From the NCBI GenBank assembly GCA_003150405.1, contig QAMM01000016.1, positions 1 to 64,000 of the forward strand: DNA of 64,000 bases. The letters are read 5' to 3'. Position numbers and translations under genes: made by a program. Position 1 is the first letter of the stretch, and every line of letters starts with the position of its first letter. This document shows positions 50,243 through 60,176 of the stretch, one piece after another. Below the pieces are notes generated by a model. That model saw nothing but the letters and a program-made list of their open reading frames with translations, was not told the DNA's origin and made no database searches. The stretch is from Clostridiales bacterium. GTDB lineage: Bacteria > Bacillota > Clostridia > Oscillospirales > Ruminococcaceae.

Positions 50243-52317
50243 TGAAAACGATGGAAGCATACGGCTGGTCCGTTCCGGTGGAAATTCATGATGTGCTTAT
50301 ATTCGGCAGCGGCGCGGCAGGGCTTTGCTGTGCCAAACGGCTTGCCGATCTCGGCGTGCGGGATATCCTGCTCCTTACAAACGGCATCCGCATGGGCACC
50401 TCTCGCAACACCGGCTCGGATAAGCAGACCTATTATAGACTGAACGTCTCCGGTTCCACACCGGACAGCATTGCGGAGGTTGCTCAAACCCTGTTTGACG
50501 GCGGCGCGTGTGACGGCGACACTGCGCTGGTCGAGGCGGCGCTTTCGGCACGGTGCTTTTACCACCTTGTGGATTTGGGCGTGCCCTTTGTCCGCAACGG
50601 ATACGGCGAATTCGTCGGTTATAAGACCGACCACGACCCCAAGGCCCGCGCCGCCTCGGCAGGGCCACTCACGGTGCAGGAGATGTGCGCCGCCCTGTTC
50701 CGGCAGGTGGAGCGGGCGGGAATTCCCGTCTGCGAGGGAATGACTCCGGTGAAAATTCTCACCGAGGATGGTCGGGCAATCGGCCTCCTTTGCCTGTGGC
50801 AGTCGGCTGATCGGAGGGAACAGGAGTTTCAGCTCTTTGCCTGCCGACACCTGGTCATGGCAACCGGTGCACCTGCCTCCCTTTATGAGAAAAGCGTGTT
50901 TCCGGAATCCCAGGTGGGCGCCAGCGGAATCTGCTTTGAAGCAGGCGTCATGGGCAAAAATCTTACTGAATGGCAGTACGGCCTTGCCTCCACCGGGTAC
51001 CGCTGGAACGTTTCCGGCTCCTATCAGCAGGTTCTGCCGCGGTATATCAGTACTGCGGAGGACGGCTCCGATGTGCGTGAATTCCTGTTGGAAGGGTTCA
51101 ATGACATCCCAGCTGCTCTGAACGCCACCTTTTTGAAGGGCTACCAGTGGCCGTTCGATGTAACCAAGCTCGACCCCGGCGGTTCCTCCTGGGTGGATTT
51201 GCTGGTCTACCGGGAAACGGTGCTGCGCGGCCGTAAGGTTTATATGGATTTTACCCAGAACCCCTTTGGGATGAAGCGGCTCGACCGTTCTTTACTTTCG
51301 CCGGAATGCCTGCATTACCTGGAATCTTCCGGCGCATTGCAGGATACCCCCTACGAACGCCTGATGGCACTAAACCCGGATGCCATCCAGCTTTACCGTA
51401 GCCACGGCATCGACCTGGAGCGTGAATGGCTCGCCGTGGATGTTTGCGCCCAGCACAACAACGGCGGCCTCTCTGCTGATATCTGGTGGGAGACGGAGGT
51501 TCAGAACCTGTACGCCATTGGGGAGCTAAACGGAAGCCACGGCATCCGCCGTCCGGGCGGATCCGCTCTAAATGCAGGGCAGGTGGGCGCGTTCCGCGCA
51601 GCGGAACAGATTGCCGCCCGCCTGAAAACCAAACCTGTACCGGAACAGGGGAAAAGCGGTACAACTTCCAACTGTGCTGAGTCTGCCCCACAGTGGGACA
51701 CGGAAACTGCGGCTGGAGCCGGACAACTCAATTTGGCTTCTTCCGGCGCGTGCCAAAATTTTGGTGCGGAGGAGTGGAAGCCGGTAACAGAATTTAGAAA
51801 AGAGCAATGTCTCCCGCTGCTGGAGCGCGCAGCGCTCTGGTGTTCCCATGCGGAGGGGAGCGGAAACCTGCGGAAGCTGGCTTCATATTTTCAGCGGCGC
51901 AACAGCAGCTATGCGGGTTTTGTGAGAAACCGTACCGAAATTGAGCAAACCCTTGCGGAGGCGAAGGAACTCCTCAGCCATCCGGAGCGAATTCAAATTG
52001 CCCATGCGGTGGAGTTGCCGCAGGCGTTCCAGCTTTGGGATATGCTTGTCAGTACCGCCGCCTATCTCGGCGCGATGCTGGATTATATCCAAGACGGCGG
52101 ATTGTCCCGCGGCTCCGCACTGATTGCGGAGCCGCTGCCCGAACCGGGCGATGTTGTTCCGGTTGATACGGAACACCAGCATCAGATACAGGAAGTTACG
52201 CTGAAACGCGAATTTACCGTACAGGCAGGCTGGCGGCGCGTCCGGAAAATTCCGGACAGCCCGCAGTGGTTTGAGCAGGTCTGGAAGGATATGAAACAGA
52301 AAGGGGAATGCAGATGA
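50242..52317 (+). CDS. FAD-dependent oxidoreductase, fumarate-reductase-flavoprotein-like
   Basis: 691 residues. Dinucleotide-binding start VLIFGSGAAGLCCAKRLADL. Later TSRNTGSDKQTYYR, TDHDPKARAASAGP and the FAD-capping region AQHNNGGLSADIWWETEVQN, IGELNGSHGIRRPGGSALNA. The arrangement follows the succinate dehydrogenase/fumarate reductase flavoprotein family, with a helical C-terminal domain from about 520. Probably acts with the preceding reductase. Overlaps it by one base and the next gene by 4. Confidence 0.88.
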   Translation: MKTMEAYGWSVPVEIHDVLIFGSGAAGLCCAKRLADLGVRDILLLTNGIRMGTSRNTGSDKQTYYRLNVSGSTPDSIAEVAQTLFDGGACDGDTALVEAALSARCFYHLVDLGVPFVRNGYGEFVGYKTDHDPKARAASAGPLTVQEMCAALFRQVERAGIPVCEGMTPVKILTEDGRAIGLLCLWQSADRREQEFQLFACRHLVMATGAPASLYEKSVFPESQVGASGICFEAGVMGKNLTEWQYGLASTGYRWNVSGSYQQVLPRYISTAEDGSDVREFLLEGFNDIPAALNATFLKGYQWPFDVTKLDPGGSSWVDLLVYRETVLRGRKVYMDFTQNPFGMKRLDRSLLSPECLHYLESSGALQDTPYERLMALNPDAIQLYRSHGIDLEREWLAVDVCAQHNNGGLSADIWWETEVQNLYAIGELNGSHGIRRPGGSALNAGQVGAFRAAEQIAARLKTKPVPEQGKSGTTSNCAESAPQWDTETAAGAGQLNLASSGACQNFGAEEWKPVTEFRKEQCLPLLERAALWCSHAEGSGNLRKLASYFQRRNSSYAGFVRNRTEIEQTLAEAKELLSHPERIQIAHAVELPQAFQLWDMLVSTAAYLGAMLDYIQDGGLSRGSALIAEPLPEPGDVVPVDTEHQHQIQEVTLKREFTVQAGWRRVRKIPDSPQWFEQVWKDMKQKGECR

Positions 52318-53402
52318 AAGCGCAAACGATGGTACTCCGTGAGTTCAAACAGCCGCTCGTGCCGGAGGAAATTGAGATCCCGGCACTGAAGCCGGGCGAA
52401 GTTCTGGTCAAGCTGGAGGCTTCCGGCATCTGCGGGAGCGACGTCCACATGTGGCAGGGGGAGGATCCCCGCACCCCGCTTCCCATCATCCTCGGCCATG
52501 AGGGAATCGGCCGCATCGCCGCCATGAACGGCGCGCACACCACGGTGGAGGGAGACCCCGTGCATGAAGGCGACCGCATCCTTTGGAACCGCGGCGTCAC
52601 CTGCGGCGAATGCTTTGCCTGCAAGGTGCTGCTGATGCCGTGGCTCTGCGAGCACCGCAAGGTGTATGGCATCAACCGTTCGCGGGAGGAAGCGCCGTAT
52701 CTCAATGGCTGTTACAGTGAATACCTCATACTCGCCCCGCGCACCGACCTCTTTCTGGTGGAGGATGATGTGGATCCGGCCATCCTTGTCAGCGCAAGCT
52801 GTTCCGGCGCCACCGCCGCCAACGCCTTTGACGCGGTTAAAATCGACCCCGGCGACACGGTTGTGATTCAAGGTCCCGGCCCGCTGGGCGTTTTCGGCGC
52901 CGCCTTTGCGCGCAAGGCGGGAGCGGAGCAGGTGGTGGTGATTGGAGGCTCCGAGGAGCGCCTTGCTCTTTGCCGGGCATTTGGAGCAACTCATACCATC
53001 AACCGCCGGGTGCATGACGCGGAACAGCGGCTTGCGTTTGTCCGTGGCCTGACCCACGGCCGCGGCGCCGATATTGTACTCGAAGCGGCCGGAAGCCGCG
53101 GCGCAGCGCAGGAGAGCCTCAATCTCGCTCGCTCGGGTGGAACCTGCCTCATGACCGGCTACGCCCAGCCGGTGGGTGCTGAGGAGATTGATTTTTACAG
53201 CCAGGTTGTGCGCAAGCATGTCACCGTAAAAGGCGTCTGGGTCAGTGACACACGTCATACCCGTCACGCCATGCGGCTGGTCTTGTCACAGCCGGAACAA
53301 TTTGGTAAACTGATTACACACCGTTTCCCGCTTGCCAGAGCAAATGAGGCGCTGGAAACCATGAAAGCAAGGCAGGCGCTTAAGGCCGTGCTGGAATTTT
53401 GA
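52314..53402 (+). CDS. Zinc-dependent alcohol dehydrogenase (MDR family)
   Basis: 362 residues from ATG 52314 (AAAGGGGA six bases upstream). Catalytic zinc ligands Cys in ASGICGSDVHM and His-Glu in GHEGIGR. The Rossmann motif is GPGPLGVFGAAFARKAGAEQ. The structural-zinc lobe is degenerate: CGECFACK is followed by a Cys in PWLCEH, so it is largely kept. Resembles sorbitol/threonine-type polyol dehydrogenases. Third gene of the operon. Confidence 0.88.
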   Translation: MKAQTMVLREFKQPLVPEEIEIPALKPGEVLVKLEASGICGSDVHMWQGEDPRTPLPIILGHEGIGRIAAMNGAHTTVEGDPVHEGDRILWNRGVTCGECFACKVLLMPWLCEHRKVYGINRSREEAPYLNGCYSEYLILAPRTDLFLVEDDVDPAILVSASCSGATAANAFDAVKIDPGDTVVIQGPGPLGVFGAAFARKAGAEQVVVIGGSEERLALCRAFGATHTINRRVHDAEQRLAFVRGLTHGRGADIVLEAAGSRGAAQESLNLARSGGTCLMTGYAQPVGAEEIDFYSQVVRKHVTVKGVWVSDTRHTRHAMRLVLSQPEQFGKLITHRFPLARANEALETMKARQALKAVLEF

Positions 53403-53421
53403 TGAATGGAGGAACGCAGCA

Positions 53422-54237
53422 ATGAAACTCGGAATTGTCAGTGATGAAGTCAGCCAGGATTTAAAAATTGCCTCCGAATGGGCCAAAGAACGGGGGATAC
53501 GCCGGTTTGAGCTCCGCCATGTCTGGGGAAACCGTCTGCCGGACGTCACCAAAGAGCAGCTTCACGAGGTGAAATCCATGTTGGATGGCTATGGCATCGC
53601 TGTCACCGGAATTTCGCCCGGCACCTATAAATGCACCCTGTACGACCCGGACTGCCCGGAACAGACCGATCGCCTGCTCCGTACCATGGAGGCGGCGGAC
53701 TATCTCGGCACGAAAAAGATCATCAGCTTTGGGGTCAAAAAAAGCCCGGAGGATAAACCTGGCGACGATAAACGCGCCATCGAGCTGCTGAGCGATTTCT
53801 GCCGGAAAGCGAAGGAGAATGGCTTTACCATCTGCTTTGAAAATGAACCGGGCTTCTTTAACGGCCTGCCGGACGAAATCGAGGCTGTTCATAAGGCGCT
53901 CGCCCCACTCGGCGGCAAGCTCAACTGGGATATGGGTAACCTGTTCATGTCCGGTTTTTCGGAATACAAGGAGCACTATGAGCGGTTTAAGCCCTACATT
54001 GGCAGCGTGCATATGAAGGATTATCGTCTCTCGGACGGCGCCTGTGTCCCCATTGGGGAGGGCTGCATCGACTGGAAAGGGCAAATTGACGACCTCATCC
54101 GAGACGACCTGCATTTAGACGGTGCAGAGTGCGATATGAACATTGAAACCCACTGCTCGCCGGAATACGAGCAGGCAACTAAATGCTTCGCTTACATCAG
54201 GCAGATTATGGGGGAACGGCTCAATGGACTCTTATAA
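53422..54237 (+). CDS. TIM-barrel sugar isomerase/epimerase
   Basis: 271 residues, start after GGAGGAACGCAGCA. AP-endonuclease-2-like barrel: MKLGIVSDEVSQDLKIASEW, metal ligands in CFENEPGFF, NWDMGNLFMSG, GSVHMKDYR and the terminal NIETHCSPEY. Such proteins are keto-sugar or inosose isomerases/epimerases/dehydratases. They are commonly paired, as here, with Gfo/Idh/MocA oxidoreductases. Confidence 0.88.
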   Translation: MKLGIVSDEVSQDLKIASEWAKERGIRRFELRHVWGNRLPDVTKEQLHEVKSMLDGYGIAVTGISPGTYKCTLYDPDCPEQTDRLLRTMEAADYLGTKKIISFGVKKSPEDKPGDDKRAIELLSDFCRKAKENGFTICFENEPGFFNGLPDEIEAVHKALAPLGGKLNWDMGNLFMSGFSEYKEHYERFKPYIGSVHMKDYRLSDGACVPIGEGCIDWKGQIDDLIRDDLHLDGAECDMNIETHCSPEYEQATKCFAYIRQIMGERLNGLL

Positions 54238-55396
54238 AAAAATCCGGCTCATGCTGGTGGGCACCGGCGGCTACGCCCAGTTTTATCTGGAGACCCTTTC
54301 TCGTCCGGAACTGCTCCAAAAGGCGGAATTTGTCTGCGCTGCCGACCCGTTTATGTCTGCGGAGACCAAATCTGCTCTGGAGGCAAAGAGCGTGCGTACC
54401 TTTGACGATATGCAGAAGGCCTACAATGAGATGGGACCGATTGACCTGACCCTTTGCGTCACGCCGTTGCCGTACCACCTGGCTCACATCCGCACGGCGG
54501 TTCAGAACGGCAGCCATGTGCTGTGTGAAAAGCCGGCGGCTCCGGTGCTGGAGCAGCTTGAACCGATGATTGCGCTTGAGCAGACCTGCGGCAAAGGGAT
54601 TGCCATCGGCTTCCAGTGGTCGTTTGCCCCCGCCATGCTCGCCTGCAAGCGGGATATTCTAAACGGAAAATTCGGGAAACCTCTGTATGCCAAGGCGCTG
54701 GTTCTCTGGCCGCGCCCGGAATCCTATTTTAGGCGTGGTTCCGGATGGGGCGGCAGGCGTTTTGGCAAGGACGGCACTATCATTAACGACAGTGTCGCCT
54801 CCAATGCCACGGCGCATTATCTGCACAACCTTTATTTCATGCTTGGCGATGCTATGAATACCTCTGCCATGCCGGTGGAGCTTGAGACAAGCGTCGGCCG
54901 CGCCAACGACATTGAGAATTACGATACCGTATCGGTCAAAGCAAAGCTTGAAAATGGCGCGGAAATTCTTTACCTTTCCTCCCACGCAGTGAAGCATACC
55001 CAGAATCCGCTCATTGAGTTTCACTTTGAGCGAGCGGTTGTCTCTTATGACTGTGATACCAACTGCCTGACCGCCAGCTGCGCAGATGGTTCCACCGTGG
55101 AATACGGCCCGGTGGACGGCAGTGTGGACACCAAGGTTCATACTGTTATCGACGCTGTCCGGGAGAACAACTGGAGCAGCGTTCCCTGCCTGCCCTCTAC
55201 AGCAAAGCCGCACGTCTATACAGTGGACGCTTTGTTCCGCCGTTCAGAAATTGTTCCATTCCCGCAGGAGATGATTGCCGTTTACGAACCGGACGATCCG
55301 GAGAAACGCGGCGTATTTGTACGCGGGCTGGAAGAGGCGTTCCATAAGGCGTACCAGGCAAATCGACCGATGGACTTTGCCGAGTGGCTGCGGTAA
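54224..55396 (+). CDS. Gfo/Idh/MocA-family oxidoreductase
   Basis: 390 residues from ATG 54224 (GGGGGAACGGCTC upstream; overlaps the previous gene by 14 bp). N-terminal Rossmann fold LMLVGTGGYAQFYLETLSRP. The catalytic EKPAAP segment lies in HVLCEKPAAPVLEQ. The C-terminal substrate domain follows. Family members oxidise sugar or cyclitol hydroxyls with NAD. Last gene of the operon, before the terminator at 55453. Confidence 0.9.
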   Translation: MDSYKKIRLMLVGTGGYAQFYLETLSRPELLQKAEFVCAADPFMSAETKSALEAKSVRTFDDMQKAYNEMGPIDLTLCVTPLPYHLAHIRTAVQNGSHVLCEKPAAPVLEQLEPMIALEQTCGKGIAIGFQWSFAPAMLACKRDILNGKFGKPLYAKALVLWPRPESYFRRGSGWGGRRFGKDGTIINDSVASNATAHYLHNLYFMLGDAMNTSAMPVELETSVGRANDIENYDTVSVKAKLENGAEILYLSSHAVKHTQNPLIEFHFERAVVSYDCDTNCLTASCADGSTVEYGPVDGSVDTKVHTVIDAVRENNWSSVPCLPSTAKPHVYTVDALFRRSEIVPFPQEMIAVYEPDDPEKRGVFVRGLEEAFHKAYQANRPMDFAEWLR

Positions 55397-55452
55397 TATT
55401 CTGCATTTCTGTTTGCTTTAAAGCGGTACAATGCGCGGTTGAAATGACATAT

Positions 55453-55498
55453 AAAAATCCCCGTAGGAAGAAAAGTCTCTTCTCCTACGGGGATTTTT
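55453..55498 (+). terminator. Terminator of the oxidoreductase operon
   Basis: AAAAATCCCCGTAGGA(A)GA and TCTCCTACGGGGATTTTT form a long stem. Confidence 0.85.
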
Positions 55499-55649
55499 GT
55501 ATGTGTAAAATGGGAGACTCACGGTTTTATAAGGAAAAGCGGTGTGAAAGGACAGCATATACCAGCTTGAACGCTTGAATGCGGCCGTACATACAATATG
55601 GAACTGTCCGATAATCTTTAAATTTTAACCGGAGGCGGCCAGCCGTATT

Positions 55650-56516
55650 TTAACTGTGATGTAGTTGCTTAATTTGCGGCTGTTTTGCCCGTTTGCGAAC
55701 AGAAATTGCACCGCCGATCGCGACAAAAATAATCCCCAGCAAAAACAGGCTGTAAACGGTAATTTTGTTGCCCAGTGAAATAGAAACCCAGTCGGTCAGG
55801 TCAAAATACCAGTAAAATTCTTCAAAGCTCTCTCCCAGCAGCAGATGGATAAATGGGTTAATAAAAGCTGTGAATAAACTGAGAAACAATCCGATCAAGC
55901 CGGTTTTAAAGGCCCAGTTGATTGGAAGATAACGGATGACCGCCAGCATAAACCATGGCGCCGTCATGCTGACCGTGGTGACGAGAAACGCAAATGGATA
56001 AAACCAATCCCCGCCGGTATATAACCAGCAGGTGAAAACAAGCAGATAGGTAAGCACCGTTGCCGTGCCAAAAGTAATCAGCAGCCGGTGCTTGTGCAGC
56101 AGGGCCGGCAGTATGGTCAGGGAAAAGGCCAGCGCCAGGGCCGCCAGTACAATAAAAAACCAGGAAAGTGTGTGCTGAATGGCAAGATTGCAGATAAAGC
56201 AGGTGACCAAGGCAATGCCATAACCGGCACACAACCCAATCTGACAGGTTTTGACAAATCCGCGGTAACGTTTGGCCTGTTTCTTTTCCATTCGGGCGGC
56301 AGAGTCGTCCGACGCTGTAATGAATTCATGCTCGGTAATCTGCAAAATCTCACATATTTTTGAAATCAGCGTAATGTCCGGATAGGAGAGCCCCCGATCC
56401 CATTTGGATACGGTGCTGCTGTCTACATAAAGATGTTCTGCCAAATCTTTCTGGGTCAATCCGGCTGCAAGTCTCTTTTCCAACAGGAATTTTGCAAACG
56501 TTGTTTTGTCTTCCAT
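55650..56516 (-). CDS. XRE-type HTH with C-terminal multi-span membrane domain
   Basis: 288 residues from ATG 56516. HTH in the first 65 residues: FAKFLLEKRLAAGLTQKDLA, VDSSTVSKWDRGLSYPDITL. Six or so membrane helices follow (LCAGYGIALVTCFICNLAI, SWFFIVLAALALAFSLTILP and others). Such membrane-tethered HTH proteins occur widely in Firmicutes; their signals are mostly unknown. A second protein with the same plan lies at 62493. Confidence 0.85.
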   Translation of the reverse strand: MEDKTTFAKFLLEKRLAAGLTQKDLAEHLYVDSSTVSKWDRGLSYPDITLISKICEILQITEHEFITASDDSAARMEKKQAKRYRGFVKTCQIGLCAGYGIALVTCFICNLAIQHTLSWFFIVLAALALAFSLTILPALLHKHRLLITFGTATVLTYLLVFTCWLYTGGDWFYPFAFLVTTVSMTAPWFMLAVIRYLPINWAFKTGLIGLFLSLFTAFINPFIHLLLGESFEEFYWYFDLTDWVSISLGNKITVYSLFLLGIIFVAIGGAISVRKRAKQPQIKQLHHS

Positions 56517-57024
56517 CAAAAGAACCTTCTTTCTAAATCTTATGCTTCAAGCATACATGCAGACTGTCTCAAATGCAATGTTTTGCTGCTTTTTTTCAAC
56601 TCGACTGTCGCGCCAGTCCCCATTCCATGGGATTTTCCCCCCCTTTTGCTCCGTTTTCGGACAAAGACTGCCTTTGCCCTTGTAAGGCTTGGTGAAGTGA
56701 GAGAAGCTGCACCAGATCTGCCGTTTTTTCAGTAGCTGTTTGCCTTTTGCGAGGAAGGATTTCACGGTGTCAGTCGGACAGCCGGAGCGATCCCAATTAT
56801 TTTCGACCAGTATGAAATCTGGGGAAATGAGACCTTCGGCAGAATCTTTTCTGTCATTTACCGCCTGCAAAGCGTTTCTCTTACAAATATTTTTACTTTT
56901 CTGGTTTTTGTGTTATACTGTATCACAAGACAGCAAACGGACGGAAAGCGGCGTTTGCCGCCAGAAATCTCCCACAGTGGGGCGGCCGTCAGAATGGCCG
57001 GTGTTTGGAAGTGTGAAAAATAAA
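56517..57024. other. Intergenic region with promoter for exonuclease gene
   Basis: No gene supported. An extended -10 (TGTTATACT, hexamer 56914-56919) with TTTTAC 17 bp upstream lies about 105 bp before the exonuclease start. The remaining sequence shows no repeat or RNA that I recognise. Confidence 0.45.
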
Positions 57025-57936
57025 ATGAATTATATTGTTATGGATCTGGAATGGAATCAGCCCATGTCCCGCCAGAATCCGGCGCTGGCAAAAATCGGCG
57101 CCAAGCTGCCGTTTGAGATTTTCCAAATCGGGGCGGTCAAGCTCAACGAGCGGTTTGAGCAGGTGGATACCTTTCAGGTTGTAATTAAGCTCCGGTATTA
57201 TAAAAAACTCCATTATATGGTGAAAAAGCTCACTGGTGTCAAGGAGCAGGAAATTGCAGACGGACTGGACTTCATTGCCGCCGTCTCCAAGTTTTACGAT
57301 TGGTGCGGAGAGCGTTTTACCCTGTTGACCTGGGGGTATGACGATATTCCTATCCTGAGCCAGAATCTTGAATTTTATGGGCTGGACGCCTCCTGGTGTG
57401 AACGGTGGTACAACCTGCAGGTCATCTTCAACAAAGAGCTTGCCCAGGGGAAAAACCAGCGTTCGCTGGAATATGCGCTTGACTATTTCGGCATCCCGCA
57501 GGAGGGGCGGCTACATGATGCATTGAATGACGCCTGCTATACGGCGCAGGTGGCCCAGCGGCTCGATATGCAAAACGGCCTTTCGGCTTATGAAAAAGCG
57601 GTTTGGGATATGCGCCCCAAAAAGATTACGCAGGTTAAGCGGATGGGGGTATTTGCTCAGAAACGGAAGGCAATGGGGCACCCTAAGGTCAGCCGTATTT
57701 GCTGTCCGGTCTGCGGCAAGGAGCTTTCCCGCCGTGCCCGTTGGAGGCCGACCGGCAGCGGGGATTACCGAACCGAGGTCACCTGCAAAACGCACGGCGA
57801 TTTTGTAGGCATTCTCAAATTCAGCCGGTGTGAGGACGGTTGGCAGGTCACCCGCACCGTCAATAACAAAAAGAAACCGGTGTCCGGGGTTGTCCCGTCT
57901 CATGGGCAGCAGGTGCAGGAGTCCGTTAAAAATTGA
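57025..57936 (+). CDS. DEDDh 3'-5' exonuclease with C-terminal zinc ribbon-like domain
   Basis: 303 residues from ATG 57025 (GTG 57013 would add four). Exo I is MNYIVMDLEWNQP (Asp, Glu). Exo II lies around LLTWGYDDIPILSQN. Exo III is LHDALNDACYTAQV (His, Asp). This fits ERI-1/KapD-like exonucleases of Firmicutes. A C-terminal region has CPVCGKELSRRARW then CKTHGDF, perhaps metal binding. Substrate (RNA or DNA ends) not determined. Confidence 0.88.
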   Translation: MNYIVMDLEWNQPMSRQNPALAKIGAKLPFEIFQIGAVKLNERFEQVDTFQVVIKLRYYKKLHYMVKKLTGVKEQEIADGLDFIAAVSKFYDWCGERFTLLTWGYDDIPILSQNLEFYGLDASWCERWYNLQVIFNKELAQGKNQRSLEYALDYFGIPQEGRLHDALNDACYTAQVAQRLDMQNGLSAYEKAVWDMRPKKITQVKRMGVFAQKRKAMGHPKVSRICCPVCGKELSRRARWRPTGSGDYRTEVTCKTHGDFVGILKFSRCEDGWQVTRTVNNKKKPVSGVVPSHGQQVQESVKN

Positions 57937-57997
57937 GCCGAACGGCTACGGTTTCATTTTAGCCATTTGCCCCGGAAAAAGAAAAATAAGTACAGTA

Positions 57998-58039
57998 AAA
58001 TCCCCCAAGAGCAGGCTGACAGACGCACTTGGGGGATTT
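57998..58039. terminator. Bidirectional terminator
   Basis: AAATCCCCCAAG and CTTGGGGGATTT arms, between the convergent exonuclease and GNAT genes. Confidence 0.75.
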
Positions 58040-58076
58040 GTTCATGATCGGGTTGGGAAATGCCCATTTGTTGTGA

Positions 58077-58598
58077 TTAGACAGAATCTCCGGCAAAGGT
58101 ACGGCGGTAGCGTACGCAGGGCAGCATTTTTCCCTGTTCAAGTTCTTTGCGGGCGCCGTCCAGAGAGAAACCACAGTGCTCGTAAAACCCACAGGCAGAA
58201 CGGTTGGCCTCCAGCGCCCAGAGGGTGACGCAGCGGAATCCGTTTCGCTGGAAATAACCGAGCATAGCGTCTATCAATTCCCGGCCATAGCCATTCCCGT
58301 GGTATTGCTCCAACAGGTAAATGGCTACAATTTCACCTGTCGCGGCGTCAGCGTCTGCATCCCGGGAAGGAGCAAACCCAATTAATCCAATGGCGTTTCC
58401 GTTTAGGCGGACGAGGAACCGTGTTATTGTTTTGTCCAGCAGGTTTTTCCGGTACCGGGCCGCCCACCATTCCGGCGAAGCCGCAGCCAGGTAATCCACC
58501 GGCATAATGTCACGGTAGGCCTGCTGCCAGCAGGTGGAATGGATAGTCCCCAACAGCCCAGCGTTTTTGGAGGACGCGGGTTCCAATGTAATGCGCAT
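58077..58598 (-). CDS. GNAT-family N-acetyltransferase
   Basis: 173 residues from ATG 58598 (AAAGGAGG upstream), whose ATG overlaps the rarA stop as TAATG. Acetyl-CoA loop EQYHGNGYGRELIDAMLGYF and FYEHCGFSLDG are the core GNAT motifs. N-terminal TIHSTCWQQAYRDIMPVDYL resembles the group acting on small molecules or protein N-termini. Coupled translation with rarA; substrate unknown. Confidence 0.88.
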   Translation of the reverse strand: MRITLEPASSKNAGLLGTIHSTCWQQAYRDIMPVDYLAAASPEWWAARYRKNLLDKTITRFLVRLNGNAIGLIGFAPSRDADADAATGEIVAIYLLEQYHGNGYGRELIDAMLGYFQRNGFRCVTLWALEANRSACGFYEHCGFSLDGARKELEQGKMLPCVRYRRTFAGDSV

Positions 58599-59938
58599 TA
58601 AAACGGCCTCCTTTCTTTTTTGGCGTGCTGCCTGCGCCATGCATCAATCTGCTCCATCCGTTCCTTAACCCGTTTTTCACTGCCTTGTACAGTCGGGGTA
58701 TAATAGCGCCGTCCCAGCAGGGAATCCGGCAGACATTGCATGTCGGTGAGTTTATCCTCGGTATCGTGGGCATACTGGTAGCCCTCGCCGTAATGGAGTT
58801 CCTGCATGAGCTTGGTCGGCGCATTGCAGATTTGCAGCGGTACCGGTTCGGCCAGCATTTCCAGCGCGTCTTTGCGGGCCTTCCCATAGGCGATATACAG
58901 CGCGTTGGACTTTGGTGCCAGCGTTAAAAAGGTGACGCAGTGGGTCAGGTTGACGTTGCACTCCGGCATCCCAATGAAGTGGCAGGCCTGGTAGGTCGCC
59001 ACGGCAAGCTCCAGTGCACGGCTGTCCGCCATGCCGATGTCCTCGCTCGCAAACCGGATGAGTCTCCGCGCCACATAAAGCGGATCTTCTCCGGCTTCCA
59101 GCATTCGGGAAAGCCAGTAGATGGCGGCATCCACGTCACTGTTGCGCATGGATTTATGGAGCGCGGAAATCAGGTTGTAGTGTTCCTCGCCGTTTTTGTC
59201 GTACAACAGGGACTTTTTGCTGGTGCACTGCTCCAGAATTTCTTTGGTTACGGTGGTTTTTTCCCTGTCAGTCTCGCCGTTGAGCACCACCATTTCCAGC
59301 GTACTCAGCGCCACCCGCGCGTCGCCGTTTGCAAAGTTTGCAATCATAGCGAGCATCCCGTCGGAAATGTCAATCTGCTGCTCGCCAAAGCCGCGTGGGT
59401 CGGTGAGAGCGTGGCGCAGCAGCGCGGTTAAATCCTCCGCCGAGAGTGCTTGCAATACAAAGACCCGGCAGCGGGAAAGCAGCGCCGAATTGATTTCGAA
59501 CGACGGGTTTTCGGTGGTCGCCCCAATGAGGATGATGCTCCCTTTTTCCACATAGGGGAGAAAAGCGTCCTGCTGCGCCTTGTTGAAGCGGTGGATTTCA
59601 TCCACAAACAGAATGGTCTTTTCCCCCAACAGGCGGCTGCTTTCGGCGCGGCTCATCACTTCCTTGATCTCTTTGATGCCGCTCGTCACCGCGCTGAAAT
59701 CAATAAAATTTGCCTTTGTACGCCCTGCAATGATACGCGCCAGAGTTGTTTTGCCAACGCCCGGCGGTCCCCAGAAAATCATGGAGGATACCTGATCGGA
59801 ATCAATGAGCTTCCGCAGAACCTTGCCCTTGCCAAGCAGGTGCTGCTGGCCCACATAGTCCTCCAGCGTTTCTGGGCGCAGGCGGTTTGCCAAAGGCTGG
59901 CTTGTTTCACTGCTTTCAAAGAGTGACTGCTGGCGCAT
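58598..59938 (-). CDS. rarA: Replication-associated recombination protein A (AAA+ ATPase)
   Basis: 446 residues. Walker [16 protein letters not shown], Walker [21 protein letters not shown], sensor 1 [11 protein letters not shown], Arg finger [26 protein letters not shown] is the family N-terminal signature. MgsA/RarA helps restart stalled forks. The ATG follows AGAAAGGTGGATATGC. Confidence 0.95.
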   Translation of the reverse strand: MRQQSLFESSETSQPLANRLRPETLEDYVGQQHLLGKGKVLRKLIDSDQVSSMIFWGPPGVGKTTLARIIAGRTKANFIDFSAVTSGIKEIKEVMSRAESSRLLGEKTILFVDEIHRFNKAQQDAFLPYVEKGSIILIGATTENPSFEINSALLSRCRVFVLQALSAEDLTALLRHALTDPRGFGEQQIDISDGMLAMIANFANGDARVALSTLEMVVLNGETDREKTTVTKEILEQCTSKKSLLYDKNGEEHYNLISALHKSMRNSDVDAAIYWLSRMLEAGEDPLYVARRLIRFASEDIGMADSRALELAVATYQACHFIGMPECNVNLTHCVTFLTLAPKSNALYIAYGKARKDALEMLAEPVPLQICNAPTKLMQELHYGEGYQYAHDTEDKLTDMQCLPDSLLGRRYYTPTVQGSEKRVKERMEQIDAWRRQHAKKERRPF

Positions 59939-60176
59939 GGTGCATATCCACCTTTCTCTACATCTTTTTCACTCTTATTCTAGCCTATTCCGGCAAGAAA
60001 GAAAAGGGGGCGCTGAAAACTGAATCTTTTCCTTTACAGCGGGTTTATATACCCGGGCAAACGGCGCGCCGATGCGAGGCGTACTTGGTGGGGCGCCAAA
60101 TAAAACGGGACTTATCGTTCTTCCAAAACAGGGAAGCCGGACGGATAAACCGCCCGGCTTGTTTTGAGAAACCCTG

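Noticed and set aside
48989..50260. Minus-strand 423-codon frame
   Set aside because: Antisense shadow of the flavin oxidoreductase; residue composition unlike a protein and no motif.
48890..53402. Bile-acid (bai-like) dehydroxylation operon
   Set aside because: An OYE-like enzyme and flavoprotein are suggestive, but there is no CoA ligase, CoA transferase or 7-alpha dehydratase, and sugar-type enzymes follow in the same operon.
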